Source: G963669295 sp963669295
GTDB lineage: Bacteria > Bacteroidota > Bacteroidia > Flavobacteriales_D > CALLUQ01
Reading direction: 5' to 3'
Assembly (NCBI GenBank): GCA_963669295.1
Contig: OY769938.1
Coordinates: forward strand, 4,960,001-5,024,000
Length of the DNA: 64,000 nucleotides
A program made the translations under genes and the position numbers. Under the pieces are notes generated by a model. The model ran no database searches, was not told where the DNA came from, and saw only the letters and a program-made list of their open reading frames with translations. Positions 35,191-44,195 of the stretch are shown piece after piece. The first letter of the stretch is position 1, and each line of letters opens with the position of its first letter.

Positions 35191-36831
35191 ATGAATAGCA
35201 TGAAACAGCTTTTTTACAGCATGGTTGTATTGCTCATGCTATGTGCTTCAAAAGCCCATGCTGGCGCTGAAGATAGTTTGCTGCTGGCCTTGCAGCAACA
35301 GCAAGGTGCTGGCGATGTTCAGCGCATGGCACTCACTGCCCTTGAATTGGGCAACCACTACTACTATGCTTACGAAGACTCGCTGTGCGAAGTGTATTTG
35401 AAGCACAGCATCGACTGGGCAGCGCAAAGCAACGATGTACGCACGCAGGCCAAAGCCACCAATATGCTGGGCAACCTGGTAAGTGTGTTGGGCGATCACG
35501 AACAGGCCATAGCACTTTACCAACAAGCTATTGAGTTGGCGGCCAACAACGATACCTTACGCGCCTCTTTTATGAACAACAAGGGGCTGGAGCTAAAGGC
35601 CATTGGCAAGTACAAAGAAGCAATAGAGCTATTGTACGAAGCGCTAACGTTAAAAGAAAAGATCAATGCTTCCGACCGTTCGTTATCATCCACCCTGCTT
35701 AACCTGGGCCTTATTTGGGATTTGTTGGAAGATTCAGAAAAAGCACTCGACTATTACGAACGCAGCCTGGTGCTAAAACGCAAACTGCAAGATAGCCTGG
35801 GCATTTCGCGGCTGCTCTCCAACATTTCGGTGGTGGTAAAAAACCAGGGCGATCTCGATCGTACCATTGCCCTGATTGAAGAAAGCATTCGGTACAACCG
35901 CACCACCAATAACCTGGAGCAGCACTACATCAACCATGTTAACCTGGGCAATGTATACAAACGAAAAGAGGAGTTCGATGGGTTTAAAACACACATGGAT
36001 TCTGCTTATTACTATGCATCATCCATCAACAATCCCGATTATTTGAGCGATGTGCATCAAAACCTGGGCACCCATTACTTTGAGCAACACAATTACCCGC
36101 AGGCCATCAACCACCTGCAAGAGGCGCTGCAAATACCGGGCGAAAACATTACCGGGGTGCTGTTGTTCGAAAACCACAAACGCCTGGCCGAAGCGTATGC
36201 CGCCATCGGCAACCCTCAGCAAGCGTACCTGCACCTGGAGCAAAGCAATGCCTATCGCGATAGCATCTACGCCATAGAGCACCAACAAGCCATACAAGAG
36301 GCAAGAGAGAAGTACGAAACCGAGCGTAAAGAGAAAGAATTGGCCCTAAAAGACCTGGAGCTGGCCCAATCGAACCTGGCGGCACGACGTAAAACCACCA
36401 TCATTTTGTTTTTGGTAGGAGGCATAGTCATTGCCAGCCTACTGGCATTCATCGTATTTCGGCATTACCGCGAACGACAACGAAAAAAGCTCATCATGTC
36501 GGAACAGCGGTTGCAAAAATACCGCGAAGAACTGGAAGTATTGCGGTTGGGCATTCAATCGCATTTAAACAAGGCCCCCGCCAAAATAGACGTAAACATT
36601 ACCCAGGCCGACATTAACCAGTACCTGGTAGATCCATTGACCGAGCGCGAGGTAGAGATTTTAACCGAAATTGCTAGCGGAAAAACCAACAAAGCAGTGG
36701 CCGAAGCTGTGTTTGTTTCAGAAAACACTGTGAAATACCATTTAAAGAACATTTACCTGAAGCTTGATGTAAAAAACCGCACCGAGGCCATCACCAAGGC
36801 CGATGCGTTAAACATCTGGAACCGCCTGTAA
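35191..36831 (+). CDS. TPR-repeat sensor with membrane helix and LuxR-type HTH
   Basis: The 546-residue protein has an N-terminal signal/anchor (residues 4-25), about seven tetratricopeptide repeats (60-350; e.g. ALTLKEKINASDRSLSSTLL), a coiled coil rich in E/K (350-395), one transmembrane helix (TTIILFLVGGIVIASLLAFIV), a second short coiled coil, and a C-terminal LuxR/GerE helix-turn-helix (LTEREVEILTEIASGKTNKA, VFVSENTVKYHLKNIYLKL). TPRs face the periplasm and probably sense a protein signal that alters DNA binding inside. ATG 35191 is chosen over the TTG at 35173. Confidence 0.87.
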   Translation: MNSMKQLFYSMVVLLMLCASKAHAGAEDSLLLALQQQQGAGDVQRMALTALELGNHYYYAYEDSLCEVYLKHSIDWAAQSNDVRTQAKATNMLGNLVSVLGDHEQAIALYQQAIELAANNDTLRASFMNNKGLELKAIGKYKEAIELLYEALTLKEKINASDRSLSSTLLNLGLIWDLLEDSEKALDYYERSLVLKRKLQDSLGISRLLSNISVVVKNQGDLDRTIALIEESIRYNRTTNNLEQHYINHVNLGNVYKRKEEFDGFKTHMDSAYYYASSINNPDYLSDVHQNLGTHYFEQHNYPQAINHLQEALQIPGENITGVLLFENHKRLAEAYAAIGNPQQAYLHLEQSNAYRDSIYAIEHQQAIQEAREKYETERKEKELALKDLELAQSNLAARRKTTIILFLVGGIVIASLLAFIVFRHYRERQRKKLIMSEQRLQKYREELEVLRLGIQSHLNKAPAKIDVNITQADINQYLVDPLTEREVEILTEIASGKTNKAVAEAVFVSENTVKYHLKNIYLKLDVKNRTEAITKADALNIWNRL

Positions 36832-36927
36832 AAAACACCTCTTTTCCCTTAATTTCTCGCAAAACTACCCAAACGGGTAGGGGTAGTTTATGCATTGTTA
36901 TAGAGCTTTGTAAACAATACAAGCACT

Positions 36928-37134
36928 ATGGAAATTACTACACGCGAATGGCAGGTGTTGCACTTACTCAGCAAGGGGCACACCAACAGCGACATCGGAA
37001 AACGGTTGGGCATTTCGGTGAACACCGTAAAGTTTCATTTAAACAACATTTACAAAAAGCTCAATGTAAGCAGTCGCACCCAGGCACTGGCCGTTCATTT
37101 TAAGTTAAAACAACAGGATAACATAAACGCTTAA
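36928..37134 (+). CDS. Stand-alone LuxR-type helix-turn-helix protein
   Basis: This 68-residue protein is only a LuxR/GerE DNA-binding domain (MEITTREWQVLHLLSKGHTN, ISVNTVKFHLNNIYKKLNVS). It closely matches the C-terminal domain of the TPR regulator encoded 96 bp upstream (VSENTVKYHLKNIYLKLDVK). It lacks any sensor part and could compete with or pair with the larger protein. It lies 11 bp before the delta-60 repeat gene and is likely co-transcribed with it. Confidence 0.85.
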   Translation: MEITTREWQVLHLLSKGHTNSDIGKRLGISVNTVKFHLNNIYKKLNVSSRTQALAVHFKLKQQDNINA

Positions 37135-37145
37135 AACAAAATCGT

Positions 37146-38558
37146 ATGAAAGCAACACTTTTACTCTTTTCTCTCACCATGCTGTGCGGCAGCCTGTTAT
37201 CGCAGTCGCCCGGCTCGCTCGACCCCTCGTTCGATCCCAATACAAGCACCAACGCATTGGTAGAATCGGTGGCCATACAACCCGACGGTAAAATATTGAT
37301 TGGTGGCCCATTTAGCGATTTCAACGGCACGGCCATCAATGGCATTGCCCGCCTCAATGCCGATGGTACGCTCGACAATACGTTCGATCCAGGCGATGGG
37401 GTAGCTGGCATTGTGCAAGGACAACAATACCATGTGTACGCCATTGTGGTACAGCCCGATGGTAAAATTATTTTAGGAGGGGCTTTTCACAACTTCGACA
37501 ATACGTCGCGCGATAGAATTGTGCGACTCAATGCCGATGGCAGCCTCGATGCTACCTTCGATCCAGGAAATGGTGCCGATGGTACCATAAGGGCCATGGA
37601 ACTGCAAAACGATGGCAAATTGATTATTGGTGGCAGCTTTAACTATTACAATGGTTCCTCCACACCCTTCATTGCGCGCATCAATGCCGATGGTTCGGAA
37701 GACAATACCTTCGATCCCGGCAGTGGCGCCAACTCAGCCATTCAAGGGCTCACCATTCAAAACGATGGTAAAGTGGTGGTGGTAGGCGACTTTACCGATT
37801 TCAACGGCGCCAGCCTCAACCGCATTGCTCGCTTAAACACCGATGGTTCGTTAGATGGCGCCTTTAACCCAGGTACCGGCAGTGGCGGCACTTTCCCTTC
37901 AATAAGAGATGTGGAAGTGCAAAACGATGGTAAAATTGTCATCTCTGGCTATTTTGATGAGTTTGATGGCACTACCCGCAAAAAAATTGCGCGCCTCAAT
38001 GCCAATGGCAGCCTCGATGCCTCGTTCGACCCTGGTGCGGGGGCCGACTTGAATGCCATCAATAAGCTGGAAATTTTGGCCAACAACAGCATCATGCTGG
38101 TAGGTGGTTTTTATACCTACGATGGCACTTCGCGCAACTCCATTGCCCGCATCAACAGCGATGGCTCGCTAGATGTGGCCTTCGATCCTGGCTTTGGCTG
38201 CAACAACACCGGCGAAGCATTGGCCATACAAAGCGATGGCAAAGTAGTGATTGGGGGTAACTTTGGGCAATACGATGGTACCCAACGCATACACATAGCG
38301 CGTGCACACAACGACATTGGCCCTTCGAGCATTGATGATATCGCCGAAGAGTTGCTCACGGTATACCCCAATCCTTCCAATGGCATTTACCACATCAACG
38401 GGCCGGTGCCTATGGTAGAGCACTGTGTTACCGACCTTAAAGGCGTAATGGTACAGCCTTGGAGTACTGCTACTACCATCGATTTAAGCGAGGTAGATGC
38501 AGGTATTTACCTGCTTAGAAGCACTTCGGGCAGGGCTGTAAAGCTGGTAAAACAATAA
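37146..38558 (+). CDS. Secreted delta-60 repeat protein with T9SS sorting domain
   Basis: The 470-residue protein has a signal peptide (MKATLLLFSLTMLCGSLLSQ) and about seven delta-60 repeats of some 50 residues (AIQPDGKILIGGPFSDFNGT ... IARLNADGTLDNTFDPG), which fold as propeller blades. The C-terminal 75 residues are a T9SS sorting domain (VYPNPSNGIYHI ... VDAGIYLLRSTSGRAVKLVKQ). It is predicted to be an exported adhesin-like or structural surface protein. The stand-alone HTH gene directly upstream may regulate it. Confidence 0.9.
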   Translation: MKATLLLFSLTMLCGSLLSQSPGSLDPSFDPNTSTNALVESVAIQPDGKILIGGPFSDFNGTAINGIARLNADGTLDNTFDPGDGVAGIVQGQQYHVYAIVVQPDGKIILGGAFHNFDNTSRDRIVRLNADGSLDATFDPGNGADGTIRAMELQNDGKLIIGGSFNYYNGSSTPFIARINADGSEDNTFDPGSGANSAIQGLTIQNDGKVVVVGDFTDFNGASLNRIARLNTDGSLDGAFNPGTGSGGTFPSIRDVEVQNDGKIVISGYFDEFDGTTRKKIARLNANGSLDASFDPGAGADLNAINKLEILANNSIMLVGGFYTYDGTSRNSIARINSDGSLDVAFDPGFGCNNTGEALAIQSDGKVVIGGNFGQYDGTQRIHIARAHNDIGPSSIDDIAEELLTVYPNPSNGIYHINGPVPMVEHCVTDLKGVMVQPWSTATTIDLSEVDAGIYLLRSTSGRAVKLVKQ

Positions 38559-38821
38559 CGCATCGCTGCGGTCGGGTGTTGATACACAGCCCCATTTTAC
38601 CCCAACACCTGGCAAGGCCACCCGGCCGGCTTTGAGACAACAAAACAAAGGCCGTTGGCCAAAACACTCCCCGATGTACAGCAAGGTGCATTGGGGTTTG
38701 TTTTTTGGTGAAGTAGGGGAGATGCTTTACGAGTTGCTGATCATAACAACCGTCATTGCGATCCGCCTACGGCGGAGAAGCAAGCTCCCAGGGCACCTTT
38801 GCTGTTAAGAAAAGGACATGG

Positions 38822-39082
38822 ATGTACCCCTGCCAGTGTCTGAGTGTTTTGCTGCGAGGTGCGAGTAGCAAAATGTATCCCTGCCTTGTCTCTGAGTGAT
38901 GCGATTCGCCTCAGGCGGAGAGCATTGTATCGAAGAGCGGGCAGGCAGGGGAAATCCGAGCGGTAACACGACGTGATGCAATGCCCCCAGACCATCTCCA
39001 ACTTCCCAACCGTCATTCCGGACTTGCCTGCCTGCCGATAGGCAGGATCCGGAATCTATTAAATGCTCAACGCAATTCAACT
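38822..39082. repeat. ~260-bp direct repeat, left copy
   Basis: Begins atgtacccctgccagtgtct and continues through tgctgcgaggtgcgagtagc, cgattcgcctcaggcggaga and cgataggcaggatccggaat to cgcaattcaa. The same sequence with a few substitutions recurs in the same orientation at 41319-41580. Together the copies bracket the genes at 39326 and 40389. Confidence 0.85.
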
Positions 39083-39223
39083 CAACACTTCACACATTGC
39101 CAACTTCACTCTGTTCGCCTCAGGCGGATATATCCCTTGCCAGCGGCTGAGTGATCCGCCTCAGGAAAAGAGGCAAAAACGTATACTATTGAGGGAAATG
39201 GGGTATAGGTGCGTGTAAGAAAA

Positions 39224-39255
39224 AGCCCAATCCTACTGGTGGATTGGGCTTTTTT
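39224..39255 (-). terminator. Rho-independent terminator of the 39326 gene
   Basis: Arms agcccaatcc (39224-39233) and ggattgggct (39241-39250), extended by flanking A/T pairs, around a 7-base loop. On the minus strand it is followed by a T-run and lies about 70 bp past the stop at 39326. Confidence 0.8.
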
Positions 39256-39325
39256 ATATGTCCAGGTGCTTTTATTGTAACGGGCTCAAGGCGTACATTT
39301 TATAATTGCCCGTATGCACCATGGG

Positions 39326-39697
39326 CTATTGAATAACTGCCAGATTAAAAAAATCGTATTTGTCTGTCGTCGAGTCAGAACTGGCCGGAACCAACTCAAT
39401 TTCTACTGGCACTACCTTTCCATCTTTCAATACAAATGGAATGTCGTAGTTTACCATTGTTGCAATGGTGGCGTGGTGTTTTACACTACCTTCCTGTCCG
39501 CAAACAATAAGCGATTTTCCAACGCTTTTTCCGTTCACTTTTACTTCAAACCCATTGGGCATAGTAGCAATATCGTGGGTAGAAATAGAACCTGAAAAGG
39601 CAAGCGTTTCAATTACTTCAGGCCCTACAGGTACATACTGCACTTTAATGGGGAGAGGGCCGGGATGATTAACGAGGAGAGTGTTTACTAATGTCAT
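39326..39697 (-). CDS. Unrecognised small beta-rich protein (123 aa)
   Basis: I do not recognise this 123-residue protein. It has no signal peptide and alternates short strands (PIKVQYVPVG, IETLAFSGSI, GFEVKVNGKSVGKSLIVCG, VVPVEIELVPAS), suggesting a small beta-sandwich; a single Cys is present. Together with the possible pore-forming gene at 40389 it lies between the two ~260-bp direct repeats, so it may be part of a small cargo block. It has its own terminator at 39224. Confidence 0.6.
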   Translation of the reverse strand: MTLVNTLLVNHPGPLPIKVQYVPVGPEVIETLAFSGSISTHDIATMPNGFEVKVNGKSVGKSLIVCGQEGSVKHHATIATMVNYDIPFVLKDGKVVPVEIELVPASSDSTTDKYDFFNLAVIQ

Positions 39698-39938
39698 AAT
39701 TTCCTGGATTTAGTGATTAAATGTTGTTCAAAGCAAAGCTGCTCATACTTTTCCTTTATTCAAATGACGGCTGTACGGGTTTCTAATGATTTTGGTCACG
39801 AAGCCATTACACTATGGAGAGCAATGCCATGGTAAAACTCTCAGCAAAACCTATCTCTTCCAGCGACTGAGTGATTGTTGTAACGTAGTGTTGGCAATAT
39901 TATCCCTGCCCTGCCTCTAAGTGATCCGCCTGAGGCGG

Positions 39939-40212
39939 AACCACAACGCAATGCCCCAAGTTATCTCAAACTTCCCAACCGTCATTCCGGACTCGATCCG
40001 GAATCTACTACATACTCAACGCAATTCAATTCACCACTTCACACATCGCCAACTTCACCCTGTTCGCCTCAGGCGGAACCACAACACAATGCCCCAAGTC
40101 ATCTCAAACCTCCCAACCGTCATTCCGGACTCGATCCGGAATCTACTAAACGCTCAACGCAATTCAATTCACCACTTCACACATCGCCAACTTCACCCTG
40201 TTCGCCTCAGGC
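39939..40212. repeat. 138-bp tandem duplication within the repeat mosaic
   Basis: Two head-to-tail copies: 39939-40076 and 40077-40212, both starting aaccacaac.caatgcccca and containing cgtcattccggactcgatcc (a ggatccgg-type palindrome) and cacatcgccaacttcaccct. They differ at only a few positions. The same motifs make up the last third of the ~260-bp repeats at 38822 and 41319. The rest of the 39698-40388 gap holds no gene. Confidence 0.85.
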
Positions 40213-40388
40213 TGATCAATGGGGCATACGTAAGATTACTGATAGAACCAGTGGTTAACATGGGTTTTTAAATCTCCCATATTTATAGGCTTTTTCAACG
40301 TGTTCGTTGGCTATAATTTTGAATCAAAATCGGGCGGTTGAATTCAGCCATAGCCCTTTTAACAATATTAATATTCAACTATAAAACG

Positions 40389-41213
40389 ATGAACATGATG
40401 AAAAAAGTGAACTTATACGATCCACGATCGGGAAAAGCAATTGCACTCAATGTTCCAATTGCGCAAGAAAATAACTTAATAAACGAGGCTACTGCCAAAG
40501 TAGGAGAATTGGGATACAAGGATGCTTTAGGAAGTGTGATCATTACCGAAAAACAGCTTCCTGAAGATTGGAACGAGCAATTGAATACCTCCATGGTACA
40601 TAGCGAGGAAGACATTCCTACGCCAAAGATACCGCTGCCAGCAAACCCCAACCAATTGCCTCCTGCTAAATCCGATGTATTAATAGTGTCTACGAATTTA
40701 ATTCAAGACCTGCATGTTTTGGTTGGCGATAGTTTTTACATTCCTGCTAATTCACCAGGCTTAAACCCATCTTTTCCTGCTGATGTGTATCTGCAATTCA
40801 GTACCTATTGGAAACAAGCTGGTACAGCAGTGGTGGTAGGCGAACAAGACTATACTAAATCTGTGGAAATAACAAAAGGGATGTCATCAACGCGATCGAG
40901 TCAGTTGAGTGCGGAGCTTGGTGTTTCTTATGACGCACTTTCAGCAAAAGTATCTGCAACCATAGGTTATTCGGTAACTATTTCTGAAGAGGTTTCGGTT
41001 ACCGATACGTATAAAATTTCGGTACCTAAAGGAACAACCACGGTGTATGTACTTTGGCAACTGGTAGAGGAATACCTATTTACTGATGCAGATGGTAAAC
41101 CAATTGATTACAATGGCCATTACCAGGTATTCCCGGCAACTTTTCCAAATGCACCCCGATATAACCAAAGCAATACCGTTTATTCTAATCGCACTGATTT
41201 TAAAACTCCATGA
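40389..41213 (+). CDS. Possible beta-pore-forming (aerolysin/MTX-like) protein
   Basis: The 274-residue protein has no signal peptide. Its C-terminal half contains Ser/Thr-rich alternating strands (SVEITKGMSSTRSSQLSAEL, KVSATIGYSVTISEEVSVTD, TYKISVPKGTTTVYVLWQLV) like the amphipathic pore hairpin and flanking strands of aerolysin/ETX-MTX2-type toxins. The N-terminal part has a Pro-rich linker (PTPKIPLPANPNQLPPAKS). The fold assignment is by eye and uncertain. ATG 40389 (MNMMKKVNLYDP) is preferred to the longer frame from 40338. The surrounding repeats suggest it is mobile cargo. Confidence 0.55.
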   Translation: MNMMKKVNLYDPRSGKAIALNVPIAQENNLINEATAKVGELGYKDALGSVIITEKQLPEDWNEQLNTSMVHSEEDIPTPKIPLPANPNQLPPAKSDVLIVSTNLIQDLHVLVGDSFYIPANSPGLNPSFPADVYLQFSTYWKQAGTAVVVGEQDYTKSVEITKGMSSTRSSQLSAELGVSYDALSAKVSATIGYSVTISEEVSVTDTYKISVPKGTTTVYVLWQLVEEYLFTDADGKPIDYNGHYQVFPATFPNAPRYNQSNTVYSNRTDFKTP

Positions 41214-41318
41214 TGTAAGGAAAACTTTGCTCTCGGCCAGTGCCTGAGTGTCCGCCTGAGGTGGATAGCATTCCTGCCCTGTCTCTGACTGTTCTGACCG
41301 ATCAACGAGCGCATCAGC

Positions 41319-41580
41319 ATGTACCCCTGCCAGTGTCTGAGTGTTTTGCTGCGAGGTGCGAGTAGCAAAATGTATCCCTGCCCTGTCTCTGAGTGATGCG
41401 ATTCGCCTCAGGCGGAGAGCATTGTATCGAAGAGCGGGCAGGGAGGGGAAATCCGAGCGGTAACACGACGTGATGCAATGCCCCAAGTCATCTCAAACCT
41501 CCCAACCGTCATTCCGGACTTGCCTGCCTGCCGATAGGCAGGATCCGGAATCTACTAAATGCTCAACGCAATTCAATTCA
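41319..41580. repeat. ~260-bp direct repeat, right copy
   Basis: Same orientation and about the same length as 38822-39082, starting atgtacccctgccagtgtct. Its end runs into the 3' side of the convergent gene at 41613. Immediately upstream (41220-41318) is a partial further copy of the cagtgcctgagtgtccgcct motif. Confidence 0.85.
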
Positions 41581-41612
41581 CTACACAAATGGAGCAGAGG
41601 AGGAGTACCAAC

Positions 41613-42302
41613 TCATTGCACGATATACTGAAAGTTACCTTTAAGAATAAAGGTAGTTTGACTGTTAAACAACTGCCCGGGCAATTGAATGAACCCCGTA
41701 TTGGCAGGGGTTCTCCCTTCAATGGTGCCATAAGTATCTACCAGCTCTGCTACTGCGGTGCCTTGCAAATCGTTAATCACCGAGCTAATGGTGGTAGCTA
41801 TGGGCAGGCTAATGGTAAACTGCGATGGAATGCCTGCTACCGAAACGGTAACCTGGGTAGAAAAGGAAACATTAACAATGTTGCCTATCCGTGTCCATAA
41901 ACCGGCCGAGTTGACCGAAGAAACATAGTTGGAAACATTGATAAAAGTGGGTGTGTAGGTGCCAGAGCTCACATTGGTGCCGGTAGATAGCTTTACCCAT
42001 AAAGGTGATCCGGGCGTGCCGCTGTTGTAATAATAGCCCATGCCATCGGTTAAGCCGGCATTGGTATTCCACACCAACAAGCTGGTAGCGGGGGTGGTAA
42101 TGGTGGCCGCATCGGTGGTAGAAGTAAGGTTTACCTGCGGCACCAATATTCCCTTGTTGGAAAAATTAACATCTAACCCAGCCGACGTGTTTGGCGTAGC
42201 CCCGGTAGCGTTAATACCAACATTCTGGGCTGTGCCCGGGTTGGAAGTAAATACAATAAATAAGAGAAGCAGCGTGGTTAAATTGAGAGTGTGAAAGAAC
42301 AT
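41613..42302 (-). CDS. Secreted protein of unknown function, tail-fibre-like N-terminus
   Basis: The 229-residue protein has a signal peptide ending NPGTAQ and the motif GINATGATPNTSAGLDVNFSNKGILVPQV, found at the N-terminus of many secreted Bacteroidota proteins that resemble fibre or fimbrial-like stalks. A middle LLVWNTNAGLTDGMGYYYNSG fits the same type. The C-terminal half is beta-rich with no recognised domain and no T9SS sorting tail. Function unknown. Confidence 0.7.
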   Translation of the reverse strand: MFFHTLNLTTLLLLFIVFTSNPGTAQNVGINATGATPNTSAGLDVNFSNKGILVPQVNLTSTTDAATITTPATSLLVWNTNAGLTDGMGYYYNSGTPGSPLWVKLSTGTNVSSGTYTPTFINVSNYVSSVNSAGLWTRIGNIVNVSFSTQVTVSVAGIPSQFTISLPIATTISSVINDLQGTAVAELVDTYGTIEGRTPANTGFIQLPGQLFNSQTTFILKGNFQYIVQ

Positions 42303-42792
42303 ATTTCAAAAATAAGAAATTTCTGCAGGTAGTAATTGGTATGCACAAAAATTTTGAAAGTAAGTGATTGGTGGTGGGATGACAAGGTGCCTGACTGCAA
42401 ATGGTAAAATGAAGTATAGGGTGTTTACTGTCCCGATAGCTAACGGGGTGCCTGCGCAGGAGTGTGGAGTGAGGGGTGTGTTAGTGCCCCCAATAGCCAG
42501 GTGCCTGCGCAGGAGTGGGTTTGAGTGTGGGGAATGGGTGAGGAGGTGACAAGGTGGATGTGTTAAGGGCAAGTAACTAAAGATAGCGAGTATTGCCATT
42601 GCGAGCCCCGCTGAAAGCGGGGAGAAGCAACCTCCCGAGGCACATTTGCTGTTCCTTCGTCGTCGGTCTGACCACTCAGACACTCCTTCTGCGCAAGCAC
42701 GTAATGCGCAATTGAAAGTATGGTGAAATGATTAGCCTCTTCCCCAACCAAAAAAAGTAATACATTTATCCGCATTGAAACAACATTCACCA
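42303..42792. other. Intergenic with short direct repeats and an element fragment
   Basis: No gene found. The 18-bp sequence ggtgcctgcgcaggagtg occurs at 42447-42464 and 42500-42517 (53 bp apart; cctgcgcagg is a palindrome). From about 42597 to 42700 a fragment (cattgcgagccccgctgaaa ... ggtctgaccactcagacact) is related to the inverted-repeat element at 44196-44362 but lacks its symmetric left arm. Confidence 0.6.
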
Positions 42793-43335
42793 ATGAGCGT
42801 TCCTACTTTTGAAACTGATAGACTGCTGCTAAAATCGCCGGGGTTAGAAGATATTCCGGCATACACCAAACACTTTGTAGACTACGAGGTTATTCAATAT
42901 TTATCGCACCTGGTGCCGTGGCCATACCCTGAAAATGGGGTGGAGCAGCATCTTAAAAACACCGTGTTGCCCAACCAGGGAAAAGACAGATGGGCGTGGG
43001 GAATTTTTTTAAAAGATCACCCAGAAGAACTAATAGGCACTGTTGATTTATGGAGGGCCGGAAAACCCGAACACCGTGGGTTTTGGCTGGGCAAGCAGTT
43101 TTGGGGCAACGGCTACATGACCGAGGCTGTAGCACCCATTACGGCTTATGCGTTCAATGCATTGGGGTTTAAAAAACTCGTTTTTGCCAATGCGGTGGGC
43201 AACATTGGTTCGCGAAGGGTAAAAGAAAAATGGGGCTGCACACGCATGGGCGAAACCCCAGCACAATTTGTAGACCCGAAATTTACCACGCAAGAACTGT
43301 GGGAGTTGACGAAAGAAAATTGGATGAATGCATGA
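42793..43335 (+). CDS. GNAT-family N-acetyltransferase (RimJ/RimL-like)
   Basis: The 180-residue protein has the RimJ/RimL pattern: FETDRLLLKSPGLEDI, GTVDLWRAGKPEHRGFWLGKQFWGNGYMTEA (acetyl-CoA site region), and NIGSRRVKEKWGCTRMGE. It should transfer an acetyl group to a protein N-terminus or small amine. TTG 42775 would add six residues; ATG 42793 (MSVPTFETDR) is the family start. It is a distant relative of the gene at 32496. Confidence 0.9.
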   Translation: MSVPTFETDRLLLKSPGLEDIPAYTKHFVDYEVIQYLSHLVPWPYPENGVEQHLKNTVLPNQGKDRWAWGIFLKDHPEELIGTVDLWRAGKPEHRGFWLGKQFWGNGYMTEAVAPITAYAFNALGFKKLVFANAVGNIGSRRVKEKWGCTRMGETPAQFVDPKFTTQELWELTKENWMNA

Positions 43336-43374
43336 GTGCCAGGCATGCACCATCTACCAGCACCAACAATTCCT

Positions 43375-44082
43375 TTAATAAGCCATGTTAATAAACCCAA
43401 GCGTTAGCGCAAACCCAAAGGTATGATTGTTCACATCAAATTGTTCGGGTGTTGTGGAGTTGTAAAAGGTATTGTTTATAGCAATGTCGGCCTCCGTAAA
43501 ATTGGTGGTGCTTAACCCAAAAACATAGTAAATAGAAAAAGACATTTCGAGCGAATCTCCAATGCGGTTAACAACACGCATAGCAGGCCCCATTTTAATG
43601 GCCAGGTCTTTTTGAACCACGTTCCATTTAGCGTCGCTTTCGTTGGCGTATTCAACTTTGGTTTTCAGCTTGTTAGCACCCAGTTCGGTGCGCAACCCAA
43701 AGCCAATGCCTCCATTGCTGTTGGTGGCCACACCGCTTAAGGTAAAAGCAAAAGTGTTGTTTTTCAGTTTTAGCGAGCGGGTGCCCAGGTTGCCCGTTAA
43801 ATCAACGCCCGAAGCTTTGCGCTTTTGGCCACGAGTGCTGTATTCCATATCGAACCAAAAAACCCGTGCTCCGCTGGTAATTCCAATGGTGTAGCCATCT
43901 AAATAGCCAAAGTTTTTCATTTCCTGCTCCAGCCATTGCCTGGAGGTGTTGTAATTCTCTACCACCTGGTTCAGCCCTTCCAGGTCGGTAAAACTGCCCG
44001 AATACCCCAGCCTAACCCCAAACATTTGTGCCTGAATGGTGCTGCTCATTAATACAACAGCAAAAAGAAGGATGCGTTTCAT
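43375..44082 (-). CDS. Outer-membrane beta-barrel-like protein
   Basis: A 235-residue protein with a signal peptide (MKRILLFAVVLMSSTIQAQ) and amphipathic strands throughout (MFGVRLGYSGSF, GYTIGITSGARVFWFDMEYS, GGIGFGLRTELGANKLKTKV, FGFALTLGFINMAY). The aromatic C-terminus is usual for outer-membrane barrels. It converges on the GNAT gene. No specific family recognised. Confidence 0.75.
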   Translation of the reverse strand: MKRILLFAVVLMSSTIQAQMFGVRLGYSGSFTDLEGLNQVVENYNTSRQWLEQEMKNFGYLDGYTIGITSGARVFWFDMEYSTRGQKRKASGVDLTGNLGTRSLKLKNNTFAFTLSGVATNSNGGIGFGLRTELGANKLKTKVEYANESDAKWNVVQKDLAIKMGPAMRVVNRIGDSLEMSFSIYYVFGLSTTNFTEADIAINNTFYNSTTPEQFDVNNHTFGFALTLGFINMAY

Positions 44083-44195
44083 TGCCTGAATTTAATACTA
44101 TAACCAATATTGGCGCAAAAGATACAGCATAATTTAGAGCGGCAAAACACCATTTAGTGTAGCATAAGTAGCAATAAATAAACATAGCGAGCACC

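Larger units (their letters stand above)
38559..39325. other. Intergenic mosaic of dispersed repeats
   Basis: No gene is seen in this 767-bp gap. It contains fragments that recur at 39.9-40.2, 41.2-41.6, 42.6 and 44.2-44.4 kb: cattgcgatccgcctacggcgg near 38756, the long repeat at 38822-39082, and the cctcaggcgg palindrome-like tags near 38910, 39118 and 39160. A terminator for the minus-strand gene at 39326 lies at 39224-39255. Confidence 0.7.
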
